Shown here: one piece after another, positions 11,000 to 23,553 of the stretch
Layout: the number at the start of each line of letters is the position of its first letter
Numbering within the stretch: the first letter of the stretch is position 1
DNA from: Brachypterus glaber
Taxonomy: Eukaryota; Arthropoda; Insecta; Coleoptera; Kateretidae
DNA: 64,000 bases
Assembly (NCBI GenBank): GCA_958510825.1
Contig: OY294050.1
Span: forward strand, 10,207,340-10,271,339
Direction: 5' to 3'
Translations under genes and position numbers: made by a program
Notes under the pieces: generated by a model
Database searches by the model: none
The model's input: the letters and a program-made list of their open reading frames with translations, nothing else
Told to the model about the DNA's origin: nothing

Positions 11000-13900
11000 A
11001 TTAATAACACACGTGCTTGAGGTTCCAATTAGACCAACATCTTGTGCTGTGTTATTATGACAAGATATTGTATACAATACAGTACAGTACATATTTAATA
11101 ATTAAACTAAAATTAAAACTACTAACCTCTGATTCACCTATAAAAACACGAAAATTGCATTTGAGTATGAGCTTTAAATAGACGCAAAACAGAAAATAGC
11201 TTTTTTTTATTTTAACATTCTGTTTTTGACTTGTTAAAAAATTAAATATATCTTTCGTTTATAAGATACGTCAGTTTCATTGAGCGTCTAGACAGTATTG
11301 TTACGTATATTCATTACTACTTTCATAATTTTTTTCGTTTAATTTTTTCTTTCGTCTTCCTCTTTTTCTTTTGTATGATCATTGTTCATTTTCTGTACAT
11401 TTCTAATAAAATAATAACATAATATGGTCAGTGACCGCATTTCTATGGCCTATATAAGCTTTTCTTTCTATTGTATTTAAAAATTAATTTTTGGTCATAA
11501 AGGGGATCTTTAGTAGGGACTAAGCAGTATGATTATTTTTTTTTTGTTTATTGTTTATTGAAAATATTGATTTTGGCCAGTTTGGTAAAAGTCTTTGCAG
11601 ATATTAGCTGCTGAAACAAAATTGGCTGAAACAGCCGTTTCTGACGTGTGTATCATAGTATGCATTAGCTTAAGGGAAATTAAAGTACTAGGGGTGGACG
11701 AAGAAATTTTTATTCCTTTTATTCAATTTTAGATGGTTTTTGCAGAGCTCGATTATTTTCACCATGAATATTGCATCCATAAGTTTTTAAAATCTCTACT
11801 AAAACCAGAATAAAAGTTTTAAACCCAAATTTTAGTTTTTTTAATATAAATAAAATAAGAAATCGAACGTTGCAATTATTTTTAAGCCCTAATATAGCAG
11901 TGCAACATGAAACGCTCTGCAGAAGCAAGTGGTTTTCTGGTCAGATATATACAAGTTTCCTGCAAAAGTTCTATAGCCTTTTTGATTTGAATTACAAAAA
12001 TCTACAATATCTGCAAATTATTATCACAGAATTAAGGAAACCAGGCACGGCTAGTTTTAAAATTTTTACCTAAAAGGTCTGGCAACTCCGATGTTTTTCC
12101 AATTATGATTTTGTGATGTATTTTATTCATTTTATTAAGTGAAGAACGCCTTGAACCTATGTAAAAATAAAACAAATCGTTAGATGGCTTTTTTTGCAAT
12201 ATTTTACCAAGGAAAGATAGCTCCCTTATAAATTTTGAGCTGCTGAATCTATATATGTTCTTAAAATTTAGTTACATTGCGTAGTTTTTGCGAAATATTA
12301 TATTTTATATTTAGCAAGTTAAAATTTTGCCCAAGTTTGAGAGTCCATAATTTTGGAAATTTTTATACCGAGTTACCCATGCTTGAGGTCGAGAAACACC
12401 CTGTACTCGTGCAATACAAGACCTACATACCTGACTATACTTCTGCTGTCTACACATCGATATGGACTCGAGGCATGAAGTTAAGGCAGTTCACCTTGCC
12501 ACCAAGGTGACAGTGTACAAGACGTCTACTGCTACTTTATTGGCAGAACTGATAAACAATCAAGATAACAAAGAAGATTTTTTTTTAATTTTTATTTTGT
12601 AGTTGTGTAGCAGCCTTTTTATTTTTTTTTAACATTAATATGTTTAAGACGGGAGGGTAGAGGGTTGAAACCGTTATGAAAAAAAACCGTTACGAAAAAA
12701 CCGTTACGAAAAAGTGTCCCAAAATATGTGACATCGAGTTCTCGGTTGGGATCAATGTTGATATGGTAATACTTGTACAGCATAACGTAAATTTGAAAGT
12801 TTTGTCGTATATTTACAATGGTAGCTTTAAAGACAAACATCTTAAAACTATTGATGATGTTCTTCTATAGCAAAATATTACTCTTCGTTTGTGCAGAAGT
12901 AGAATATAATAGATTTTTTTTTTAATGTGTGAGATCTAAATTTTTAATTAAATAATAACATAAGAGCTTTTAAAAAAACTTTTTGACAATAAATAGTTTC
13001 TTAAAAGTTTAGAAATGACAACATTTAAACGAAATTTTTAATGACTGTTTTTACCGTTTGGTCCTCAATATATTTATTTGTAATTTTAAAAATAGCTTGG
13101 TATGTTAAATAAGTTTTTAGGGTACCTAAATTATTTCAGCACCATTTTTTAAATTCTGGCAACCAAAGAAACCAGATCCAAAATCTTACGATTTGAAAAT
13201 AGCTTAATTAGAACATAATATATGTAAAATTCAGCGGGAAAAAATATCTTGTTGGAAATATTTACCACTTTACCGATTTATACTTTTGTCCCTTAAACGT
13301 AAAACGGACGGCTTTTTGCAGAAAGAAAACATTCCACAATTTTTTATAAATTTTATACCTGCAAGAATTTCAAATTTAAAAGTTTGTGGGATGGTTCCTT
13401 TTTGCAAAATGCTGTCAAAATGCGATTTGCGGTCCACATATGATCACCAATCAAACCAAGTATATCTGCAGATTACAGTTAATACTGCAACCCACAGAAC
13501 ATCACGTAAATACAACAAACAACACCCACACACAAAAAGCTTTATCTAATCCATTCAGGTATTCTGAGGAAACTTTTGTAAGTTACCTTAGACAATGTCC
13601 ACAATGAAAAACAACAAAAAAAAATGTTATTTACAGGATTTTATTCTTTGTATAAAATTCCACTGTTCTGCGTAAAAAGAACATTCGTCCCACGCCCCAT
13701 TTTTATAACGATTTTCATTTTTTAAAACAACATAATATAACACAAAAAGTCCAGTGTTTGTATGAAAAAGTTTCTAGACAATGCGGTCCAAAAGTCACCC
13801 CTCTCCTTCTTAACTTTTGAACTAGTGTCCACTTTAAACTTAAAACACTTAATACAATTTAAACGTTTTTTTGTGAGAACAAAAAACATATAAAAACTCG

Positions 13901-14242
13901 CCATAGAAAAAAAATGTGCATTTCCGCAAAGAACGATTACCAGTTTCGGATTCAGGGGGCCCATATAACTAGAATATACTTCATTTCTAACGAAAACAGA
14001 CTTCCTTAACGTTTTTTTTGCCAAAAAAAAAAAATATATATATATAAAAACTCCCATAGAAAAGAAAACGATGCATTTCCACAAAGAACTATTATCATTT
14101 GGCAATGTTTTTTTTTAAATGTAGCTGAGTTCCTGCGAACGAAAGTTGACCCAAAACTGTCCAAAAAAATCTCAAAAAAGCGCATTTTTTAAGAAAAAAA
14201 AATTGAAAAATACCTTTAAAATAATGAAAAAAAAAAAAATAT
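11000..14242. other. AT-rich region, no gene supported
   Basis: Only short open frames without domains. A GC-richer patch at 12370-12560 has two overlapping open frames, one reading HEVKAVHLATKVTVYKTS, and may be a decayed coding or retroelement fragment. 13720-14240 is rich in A and T runs next to the assembly gap. Confidence 0.45.
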
Positions 14243-14442
14243 NNNNNNNNNNNNNNNNNNNNNNNNNNNNNNNNNNNNNNNNNNNNNNNNNNNNNNNNNN
14301 NNNNNNNNNNNNNNNNNNNNNNNNNNNNNNNNNNNNNNNNNNNNNNNNNNNNNNNNNNNNNNNNNNNNNNNNNNNNNNNNNNNNNNNNNNNNNNNNNNNN
14401 NNNNNNNNNNNNNNNNNNNNNNNNNNNNNNNNNNNNNNNNNN
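14243..14442. other. Assembly gap (200 N)
   Basis: Exactly 200 N bases; the round length suggests a placeholder of unknown true size. Open frames crossing it are meaningless. Confidence 0.98.
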
Positions 14443-14762
14443 AAATGGGGACATGTAAATTCCCGCTTTTTGTGCATATAAGTGTACATGTGAGGTTAGA
14501 AATTAACGTTCCATATTTTTAAAATAAAAATTAGGTATTTTCAAGTCACTGACTTGTATAACTATATTTTTAAGAACACAATTACTCATATTTTTAAACA
14601 ATAATATTCTTTAACGGAAGTTAAAAAAAGAAAAGAAAGTAAATTTTAGCAAAATAGTTTATATTTGTCATACTTAACGCTTGAACAGGCACCTTCGATT
14701 AATATGTAATAAAATAACCTCAAAAAATAGTATTATGTATAATTTGTGTGTAATGGATTAGA

Positions 14763-15072
14763 TACAGGGTGTTCCAGAACTTGCGTAGAGAAATTTTAGA
14801 GGTAATTCTACATACAAAAATATGAAAAAAAGTTCCTATAAAGGTTGGTCCGAAAAACGATTCCTAAAGCAGCTACGGCATTTCTAAGTGTGCCCCTAAA
14901 AAAGAGTTTTTATTTAATATCTCTTTCCCCTACTAACCACAGTAACAAATTTTTGCACATGCCACCCAAACTTTTTTATCTGTATTTTTTTACATTTTTC
15001 TCAAAAATATAATTCTATAATTAAAAATACATAAAAAAGGTAGCTCCCAAGCGAGTTCTGGAACACCCTGTA
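14763..15072. mobile_element. TIR element of the TACAGGGTG group, 310 bp
   Basis: 19-base perfect terminal inverted repeats, TACAGGGTGTTCCAGAACT and its complement, with AT-rich non-coding interior. Shares AAGTTCCTATAAAGGTTGGT with the elements at 16.1, 22.7 and 23.5 kb. Confidence 0.8.
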
Positions 15073-16126
15073 TAGTTAATTTGTCCTTTTTTTCGAAATA
15101 GGTTTTGAAAAAAAAATTGACAAACATATTAATTATTCATTTGAGGCCAGGCAAAACTATAAAGTCAAATTTTTAATCCAAGGCTCTATTTTGAAATAAT
15201 ACCTAAATTAAGGCATTTCGAAAAACACCTTTTTTTTAAGTTTTAAGTCCCTGTTATGTCATAAAAATGCCATAATAAAATTCTGTGCCAAATTACAGCT
15301 CAAAAAAAAAATAATATAAGGGTCCGCCCTACATTTGAAAATTAAAAAAAAAAAATATTTTTGGTATGCCATCTCATGCAAAATGCCTAAATTCAAACCT
15401 GTTCCAAATTTCGACTTAAAAAAACGAAATTTGGCATCCACCACTGCATTTGAAAACTAAAATATTAATGATGTTATTTATTTTTTCAAGTGAAGTGGGA
15501 CGAAGCTAATTTTAGTTTTTTGAGCTGCTGCCAAATTTTGCACAGAATGTTGTTTTTGTTTAAAAAAAAATATAACAGGTAATCTATATTTTATTCTTTT
15601 GTTTTTAAATCAAGTACCTAGGTAATTTTGTATTTTGCACGATATAGCATACCAAATATATTTGAAAAAAAAAAACGTGCTCTATAAAAAAGTTAATATT
15701 TTAACTTTTATTCAATTTTTAAATGAAATGGGGCGGACTCCAATTTATTTATTTAAACTGAAATTCGGCAAAGAAGTTTTTATGGTATTTTTCACAACGT
15801 ATTTTCGGCCTTTATGTATATTACATACTTAGTAAAGAATACATTGCAATAGTTCTCATTATTTATGTCCAGATGTAAAAAGTATGTTAAACAACATGTT
15901 TTAATTTATGCAAAAATGTGAACTGTGAAAAGGAATGCCTATATAATTTAAAAATTACAAAATAAATCGGTATGCATATACGCATTTGTTGATCATACAC
16001 GATCATACATGTATGGTATGTATATATACAATATTCCCTATTTTTTATGTCTATACATGACACACATTAGTATAAACCTAAATATAATTTCAAGTTTTTT
16101 TAATAATAATTATTATTATAGTTATA
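15073..16126. other. AT-rich sequence, nothing recognised
   Basis: Contains loosely repeated statements of TTTGAAAA and GGGCGGAC/GTCCGCCC motifs but no gene, clear repeat border or conserved frame. Confidence 0.45.
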
Positions 16127-16460
16127 TACAGGGTGATCAATAACTGGCATGCCAAAATTTAAGAGGTGATTCTACAAAAAAAAGTTCCTATAAAGGTTGG
16201 TCTGGAAATGGGGCTTTTCTGACAAGGTATGATGTTTTTGTAGCTAAGTGCCGAATTTGGGGCCCGATCAAGAAAAAAAATTGGCAATAGGATGGACTTG
16301 CATGTGGGAACGCACAAAAAAAATTAGAAATTTCCAAACACCCTTGCAAAAATATACCACAAAATCGTGTGAAAGAACGGCGAAAATAACCAAACAATTA
16401 AAAAAATGTAAAAACAAGATTTTTTGGCATTTACGACCTTTTTTGAGGTGTTAATAAAGC
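16127..16460. mobile_element. Left end of a long-TIR TACAGGGTG element
   Basis: Starts TACAGGGTGATCAATAACTG, then AATTTAAGAGGTGATTCTAC and AAAGGTTGGTC, matching the left arm at 22652. No right arm was found nearby, so it is truncated or rearranged. Confidence 0.6.
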
Positions 16461-17303
16461 GGAATTTTGTTTATTTTTATATCACAACCTAAGCAGTAAA
16501 AAAAAAACTATATCCTGAAATTTTCAGGTAATTTGAGAAACGCTTATTTTTTTGCTTCATAATTTCAAGTGTTTTCGGTTATTTCCCCATTAAAAAATAT
16601 TAGGGCAAGCGATTATTTTTATTTTTGAATTTTTTACTAACATTCGATCCCCAAATAGGGGTTTTAAGGTAGCGAGATGCCAAAACTTGCTCCCTCGTGA
16701 GGGAGTGGTAAATATACTCCAATATTTTTTATTTTTTTGTGGGATATTTACTCATCAAAATGAGCTTTATCTTTCAGGAGCAGCAAATATTCCAACTTTA
16801 TTATTTTGAACCACTCTAGTGTGCAAACACAATCATTTTATGTAAATTTTTTAGTGATTGTTTGTATAAACTGCATAAAATAAAATATAGAAATCTTATA
16901 TACAAATATAAATATTAAATAGATGCAAATTTCTACAAAGTAAATAAAATAATTGTGACATAAAAATACAAAAAATTAAAGTGAAAGTGTAACAATGATA
17001 TTTTTCTGATATTAAAGCATTGACTAGGTCTAATTTTATTTATTTTTATTTAATTTTATCATTTTACCTGTACCCGTATCATTTGTATTTACATAGTGGT
17101 CGTGTTATGGTAATTCGATGCGATTATATTAATCGCTTTTACAGAGAAAACAAGAATTACATGATGATTTTCATACTTTTAATAGTATATTGTGTAACAC
17201 TAAAAAATTTAGCAGTTGCGTATCCTGAAAATTTTATAGAAGAGATTTTTTCTTCAAACGTACTAAAATGTTCATATTTTATAACTGAACATCTAGGTTC
17301 AGC

Positions 17304-17704
17304 AATGGAGAGTTCTCCCATTAGATTAGACAGGGACAAAAGTTCTACCCAAAAAGGATAGAAGACATACATACACTCCCACTTCTACCCAACCAAACAA
17401 ATTCTGTATTTGTTCTTTGTTGAACAAATACAATATTTACTTGGCCGGGCGAAAAGTGTAACTATAATATTTTTATTAAAGAAATTACTGGCGCCATCTA
17501 AATTTTAGTAGAATTATCTTATTCTACAGATTCACATTAGCTATGTTCGTTTGTGCCAAAAGTCCAAACCATATAAATACTTTATTTGTTGTATGGAAAA
17601 CAAATGCAGTATTTATTTGGTTAGCTGGAAAGTGTAGCACAAATGAGATAGAGATAGGGTAGACGGCTTTTGTTTTATAATTCTAGTTGTAGAGAGCTCC
17701 ATTA
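17304..17704. repeat. Left arm of a ~400 bp inverted repeat pair
   Basis: Reverse complement of 20209-20623 over its whole length. Diagnostic stretches are TTAGATTAGACAGGGACAAA, TTTTAGTAGAATTATCTTAT and TAGTTGTAGAGAGCTCCATT. Differences are scattered substitutions and small indels. The arms enclose about 2.5 kb that includes a LINE fragment. Confidence 0.8.
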
Positions 17705-17859
17705 GTTTTAAGAGTACTACGACTTCTTAAAGAATAACACTTTTTAAAGGAACATAGCTCCCTTAAAAGCGATTTGTGGATATTTGTGTACCAGAACCTT
17801 TTACCATTTTAATATATTTTTAACTATTCATATTTTAAAAATGTCAAAAATGTCAAAAA

Positions 17860-18085
17860 ATCTACAGATTGGGGCAAAAATGTGATATCGCCTCCTGCAC
17901 GTCCCTCGTTAAAATTACCAAATAAAAATTACAAAAAATGTAGCCTTTATCAATGTTAAGGCATGTGCAATAATTTGTTACTGTGGTTCATAAGGATTTA
18001 GATATATTAAATAAAAGCTACTTTTCAGATGTACCCTTAGGACGGTTGTTGCTCCCTTAGGGCTCATTTCCAAACCAATAGAACT
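17860..18085. mobile_element. TACAGGGTG-group element, part split by the LINE
   Basis: Holds GCTCCCTTAGGGCTCATTTC and CAAACCAATAGAACTTT, which resume at 18870-18910 as CCAAACCTCTATAGGAACTTT after the LINE fragment. This body is shared with 37880-38090. Confidence 0.55.
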
Positions 18086-18868
18086 TTATTAGTGTTTATA
18101 CTTTCGTTTACACAAGTCATGTCATATTAAAATAAGTAATTTAAATAAATAATACAATACAATAAAAATACAATACGATACATTCACGTACAAAAAATAC
18201 AATAATATACAGGCATTAAAATTAAAATTAAAATCATAAAGATTGCAAAAGGGCTCCTATCTCCAGAAACTCACCTATGTCATACAATGCCTGTGAAACT
18301 AAGAATCCTTTTATTGTACACTTGATTTTTCGTACAGATAACCTTTTTATGTGAGTGGGCAAGAAGTTATAGAATTTAATACCGTGGTAATTGGTTCCAT
18401 TTCTACTGGACGTAAGTCTATAAAAATTAGTTCTAATTTTACCATTCTGAATAGTCGAATATTCATGAAAATTACCCTGTGTGTTGTAATCATTAACATT
18501 TTCATGAATATAACTTAGACATAAGAATACATACAGTAATGGAAGTGTGAGTATTTTTAATTCTATAAACTTATGTTTCACGTCATCCTGGTAGCCCAAC
18601 TTTGATATAATCCTAACAACTTTTCTTTGCAGACCAAATATCCTACTCATTCCCGAAGCATGACCCCAATTTATCAGACCATAAGACATCTGAGAGCCAA
18701 ATAGAGCATGGTAGGCAGTTAGTAAAATGTTCTGGTTTACAATACCAGTTAACTGTCGAAAAAGAAAAATATTTCTTGCCAATTTTTTTTGCTAGTTCAT
18801 CCGTGTGCTGGTTCCAAGTTAACTTTTGGTCTAGATAAACACCAAGGAATTTTACTTTTGTCGGATTT
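18086..18868 (-). pseudogene. 5'-truncated non-LTR retrotransposon (jockey-like RT C-terminus)
   Basis: The - strand encodes the end of a reverse transcriptase: KFLGVYLDQKLTWN at 18857-18810, then a one-base frameshift in an eight-A run near 18785-18792. A 182-residue frame follows (18782-18234) with LLTAYHALFGSQMSYGLINW and GLQRKVVRII, typical of the thumb/C-terminal region of jockey-clade LINEs. An AT-rich tail with TTTTATTGTATTG motifs follows the stop. The 5' truncation and similar flanks (TCCAAACC...ATAG(G)AACTTT on both sides) fit target-primed insertion. It is non-functional. Confidence 0.7.
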
Positions 18869-19382
18869 TCAAATCCAAACCTCTATAGGAACTTTTTTTT
18901 ATGTTTTTTAATGTAGAATTTCTTTTCAAATCGAATATTTTAGGATCGAAAAACATACACGTACATATTTCGATGTAGGAAACATCCTAAAAATCGGCTA
19001 GTGTGTGAGAACCTAATAACAAGCCATATATAATTAAATAGGTAATTAAAAATTAACAAAAACCATCACAATGGAAGTACGTATTTAGACAGGCTTTATT
19101 ATTGAGAAGAACGTTAAAAGAACAGAATCTCTAATAAAAACAGCTTTGGAATGCTTTTTAATTAATGATGTTGAAAAACAAAAGCTAGCATTAAATAAGA
19201 TTTATGTTTCTATTATTCATGGTATAAAGTTATTACTAATAGCTTAATGGTTAGGGGAAAAATCACTGATTCGTCTTAGGTCGGCCTACAAAATACAGGC
19301 TCGGTCATTAAGGGGGCATGGGGTCTCAGCCTATAATCAAAAATTTTTCAACTGACTCAGCCCAGATAGCACAAAGTGATAC

Positions 19383-19560
19383 TATGAACGTCCAATGGAC
19401 GTATGTTCATGGACGGCTGTATGTCCATAGGATGCTCATTTTTTCTCTATGGACGTCTTATGGACATCAGTTCAGAGTCCAGATGACACAACTGTGGATA
19501 TCCATAAGGTGTCCATTCAAACCATCCATCCAGCATCCATAGGAAGTCAAATTTTTCAGG
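19383..19560. repeat. Short repeats of a TCCATAGG / ATGGACGT motif
   Basis: Several direct and inverted statements of ATGGACGT, GTCCATAGGA, TATGGACATC and TATCCATAAGGTGTCC within 180 bases, giving an imperfect palindromic cluster. Nothing coding. Confidence 0.5.
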
Positions 19561-19790
19561 AGCGACAAAAAACAGTTCTTAAAGTTGCTGTTTACTCTAT
19601 TTTTAATATTTATAGCAATTTAAATAAAGTTTTGTAAGGTTACTTACTCTCTCAAAAGATGTTTTAGTCTTACATTTAAACTATTCTAGCTTATATTGCA
19701 ATATATTGGTAAAAAATGTCAATTAGGTATTGCATGTTTATGAGCGATATACTAAACATCTTATAGTATTTAATTTTACAACAACATTGT

Positions 19791-20016
19791 TTACAGTATT
19801 ATTAATTTGAGCCATTTCGCCTCAATGATTATTTATATCGATAAAAAATCTAAAACAAAAAATAAAATTAAAATATTCTTATCAGGCGCACCTATTTCTA
19901 GATGCGCTAGTATAGGTGAGCCTGATAATAACATTTTAATTTTATTTTCTGCTTTAGATTTTTAATCGATATAAATAATCATTGGGGCGAAATGGCTCAA
20001 ATTAATAATATTGTAA
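19791..20016. mobile_element. 226-bp palindromic MITE
   Basis: Arms of ~95 bases from TTACAGTATTATTAATTTGA inward to TATCAGGC pair with the complement ending at 20016. A 30-base loop region contains GCGC. No coding content. It lies inside the interval between the ~400 bp inverted arms. Confidence 0.75.
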
Positions 20017-20208
20017 ATATATATACGCCTCAAATAAATTATAGTTTCTTTATAACAACATGGTTGTACTATAATAGTGCAGGTATTTATGAATTCATCC
20101 TTAAGGATGATTAATAAATAAATATTACCAAAATTTTGTAGTAGGCATTTTGGGCTGAAAAATCCATGTGCATAAGTATACCTAACGATAAGCATGTACA
20201 TGTACATG

Positions 20209-20623
20209 TAATGGAGCTCTCTACAACTAGAATTATGAAACAAAAGACGTCTACCCTATCTCTATCTCATTTGTGCTACACTTTCCAGCCACCCAAATAA
20301 ATACTGTATTTGTTTCTCATACAACAAATACAGTATTTATTTGGTTGGCCGGAAAGTGTAGCACTGAGCGGCACGAACGAACATAGCTAATGTGAATCTG
20401 TAGAATAAGATAATTCTACTAAAATTTAGATGGCGCCAGTAATTTCTTTAATAAAAATAATATAGTTACACTTTTAGCCAGGCCAAGTAAATATTCTATT
20501 TGTTCAACAAAGAACAAATACAGAATTTGTTTGGTTGGGTGGAAGTGGGAGTGTACGTATGTCTTCTATACTTTTTGGGTAGAACTTTTGTCCCTGTCTA
20601 ATCTAACGGGAGAAATCGCCATT
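20209..20623. repeat. Right arm of a ~400 bp inverted repeat pair
   Basis: Inverted partner of 17304-17704. Within it, short inverted motifs such as AACAAATACAGTATTTATTT and TTTGTTCAACAAAGAACAAA repeat, so each arm can also fold locally. Confidence 0.8.
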
Positions 20624-20696
20624 ACATGTGATATGTAGTTTTTATGTGCACGTACATATAAATGCCGAACGCGTTTACGTGTTTGTTCTTGTATTA

Positions 20697-20835
20697 TATG
20701 CAATATATAGTGGTTGGCGCATATACAGCTATTTATTGTTGTATTCTATAACCTAATTACGCTATTGATTACGATAGTGTTCTATCAGCGTAATTATATT
20801 TACACAAGTACGTACCTTTTTGTTTACAAGTTATA
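20697..20835. repeat. 139-bp direct repeat left of a foldback element
   Basis: TATGCAATATATAGTGG ... TTTACAAGTTATA. It matches 21555-21693 at the same length with about six substitutions and no gaps. It abuts the foldback element exactly. Confidence 0.85.
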
Positions 20836-21554
20836 CAGAGCGGTCCAAAAGTCACCCCCCCTCTTAACTTTTGAACCAGTTGAGATATCGACTTCAAATT
20901 TGGAACTTTTAAATAAGACAACTTAAACTATCTTTTAGTATATATTTAATACTTTCAGCTCTTAAAATGTGGGCAGGGGGCATGGGGGCACATTTTTTTA
21001 AATGGAAAGGGGGGTCGTGTGACAAATCATTTTAAAGCTTATAAAATTCTCCATTTAACTGTATATCTTTTATTTTTTTTAAACATTTTTTTGGGGTTTA
21101 AAATAGGGTTGAACATAGGTATTTTTGTCAAAATTTCTCTAAAAAATCCAAACAATTTTTAAAAAATGCCTAATTTCATAATGAAAAAAAGTAAATTATA
21201 CTTTTAAACTAATTTGAGTTGACATAAATAAAAATTATCAAAAAATAAACTTAAAAATTTATTTTTTTAGCACAGAAAACTGAAAAATCAAAACCTTAAA
21301 AAACATGTTTAAAAATTTTAAAAATGTATGTTTATATAGAGAATTTTAAAAGCTTTAAAATGATGTATCACACGACCCCCCTTTCTATTAAAAAAAAATC
21401 CCCCATGCCCCCCTGCTCACATTTTAAGAGATAAAAGTACCAAATATATGCTTAAAGATAGTTTAAGTTGTCTTATTTAAGAGTTCTAAATTTGAAATCG
21501 ATATCTCAACTCGTTCAAAAGTTAAGAGGGGGGGGTGACTTTTGGACCGCACTG
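20836..21554. mobile_element. 719-bp foldback element with CAGAGCGGTCC ends
   Basis: Arms of well over 200 bases are inverted copies: GGTCCAAAAGTCACCCCCCC, AACTTAAACTATCTTTTAG, CATTTTAAAGCTTATAAAAT and their complements, with ends CAG(A)GCGGTCC and GGACCGCACTG. TA flanks both ends. It is non-coding. It is related to 39739-40703, which shares the ATCATTTTAAAG and GGGGTCGTGTGA arms. Confidence 0.8.
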
Positions 21555-21693
21555 TATGCAATATGTAGTGGTTGGCGCATATACAACTATTTATTGTTGT
21601 ATTCTATAACCTAATTACGCTATTGATTAAGATAGTGTTCTATCAGCGTAATTATCTTTACACAAGCAAGTACCTTTTTGTTTACAAGTTATA
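21555..21693. repeat. 139-bp direct repeat right of a foldback element
   Basis: Partner of 20697-20835; equal length, about 96% identical by eye. Begins at the last base of the foldback element. Confidence 0.85.
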
Positions 21694-22139
21694 TGATATT
21701 TTAAAAAGAGAATAGTTTCCAGCAGTAAGTTCTGATTAAATTATGTGTAACGGTAAACGCATTGTAAAACGTTAATAAAACTCACGTGCATCAGTTTACA
21801 TGTGCAGGCAAGGCAGTGCATGTTTCATAATTTATTATTTCGCAGCACGTGTTGATAGATTTCAGTCATCTTTTATAAATTATGTAGATATTTTTGGAAA
21901 AAAAAACTCGTATGACGTTTTAAAATAATGCCACTGGGCTTGGAAATATTTATTTCATGGAATATTCTAAATAAGAGGTTGTAGTTGTAAGGATGTAATG
22001 GTTTTAGCTGTTTTTTTTTTCTGTTTTTACTTCCTCATAAAAGATTTTAAGTAATGTGAAAAATCAAAATATTTTTTTTGCTCAAATCATCTTATTTTTT
22101 CCCGAAACGTCGAGAAAATCAAAATAAGCAACAACAAAA

Positions 22140-22320
22140 ATTATGTCTATCTGTTGGTCTGTCTGTCGGTCTGCCTGTCTCTATCCACGATAACTTAAGA
22201 ACGCTTTGAGCTAGCGACTTGAAATTTTGTATGCAGATGTATTTTTATATTATCTTGGACAAGTCCTTATTTCAGCAAAGTCGGTTGAGGGGAAGGGGGT
22301 AAAAGGGGGGTTAAATTGTT
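22140..22320. repeat. Repeat with CTGT(C)TGTCGGTCTG motif
   Basis: An inverted, shorter relative of 50330-50590: GTCTGTCTGTCGGTCTGCC, then CCACGATAACTTAAG, ATGCAGATGTATTTTTATAT and TTGGACAAGT. No coding. Confidence 0.6.
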
Positions 22321-22651
22321 GTTTTTTGTCTTATTTTTTTTATTATTTACGATAGAAGAAACATTTAAAAAACACATGAAAGTTAAACAAAAATTACACA
22401 AAAAAAATTTTATTGCTTCTAGCATCCAAAGGAACCGGATACGGAGCCTAACAATTTGAAAATAGCTTAATTTAAATATATTTTAAGACATATAAAATAC
22501 AGCCAGGAGAAAATAATGAAATAAAAATGGTCACCAGCTGTCCGACTATTAAGTTATCAGCTGTTTCATTTTCGATGGATGATTCGGAGTCATCACCCGA
22601 GTTGAAAATACTTTGACATCTTTTAAGAAGTGTATCTAGATCCTGGACTAA

Positions 22652-23553
22652 TACTGGGTGATCAGTAATTGGCATGCCGAAATTTAAGAGGTGATTCTAT
22701 ATCCAAAAATTTTCCCATAAAGGTTGGTCCGGAAACAAGCCCTAAGGGAGCTACGGCTCTTTAAAATTGTAATAAAAATAAGGTTTTTAATTATTAACTC
22801 TGGTACCCTTTAAGCTAGAGCGATGAGCTTTAGCCTGTTTACTAGCATTAATAAGGGCAATAGGTGTAATACACTTAATACACTTAGTGTATGTTAACTT
22901 TTTTTTGAGTTTATTTAGAGGCGTCCCTAGACGGACAAAATATGGGAGACTTTACACATTTTTGCCCCAAATTTTTTTATGTGTACTTTTTTGGATTTTT
23001 TGTAAAAAATCTAGATTCCTTATGTAAAAATACATAAAAAATCTCATGTAGCGTAATACTGTAGGAGCAACCCTTTGGGAACGTTCAAGTATTACGTAAC
23101 GCAAATTGTGATCATTTTCGACCTCCACCACACCCCCTGTAACGCTATTTTCCGATACCATTAACATAGGCGTAACACTCCAAAATGACCCCCCCCCCTA
23201 AGAGAGTTACTTAATACTTGAACGTTCCCTTAAAAAAAAAGAAATGGAATTGAAAGGAAGTAACATTTTGTGCCACCAAAAATGTTACTTTTTAAAAGTC
23301 TATTACTCCTTTAATATTAAATATAGGTGTTTTGTGAAGAACACTTTTTTGCTTAGTCTTAAATAAAGAATCACTCTGAAGCATTAAAATTTTATTGGTG
23401 CTTTTTTTGTTCCCCATTCAATATGGCCATCTACTAAGGACCGTAACTCCCTTAAAGCTCATTTCCCGACCAACCTTTATAGGAACTTTTTTGATATTTT
23501 TGGATGTAGAATCACCTCTTAAATTTTAGCATGCCAGCTACTGATCCCCCTGT
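22652..23553. mobile_element. Long-TIR TACAGGGTG-group element carrying a nested MITE
   Basis: Ends (TAC)TGGGTGATCAGTAATTGGC and the complement of TACAGGGGGATCAGTAGCTGG. Arms of roughly 100 bases include AATTTAAGAGGTGATTCTA and AAAGGTTGGTC. Family-C MITE copy 23077-23230 interrupts it. No transposase frame seen. Confidence 0.75.
23077..23230. mobile_element. MITE family C, copy 2 (nested)
   Basis: GGGAACGTTCAAGTATTACG and its complement at the ends. Interior ACGCTATTTTCCGATACCAT is shared with the 37296 copy. Sits inside the element 22652-23553. Confidence 0.8.

Noticed and set aside
14095..14489. Open frames of 105-119 codons
   Set aside because: They run across the 200-N gap and have no sequence content there.
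17020..17361. 113-codon frame on the + strand
   Set aside because: Hydrophobic AT-driven text; its second half lies in the ~400 bp inverted repeat arm.
18234..18782. A functional host gene of 182 residues
   Set aside because: The text is a reverse-transcriptase C-terminus with a frameshift in an A run and no intact upstream domain.
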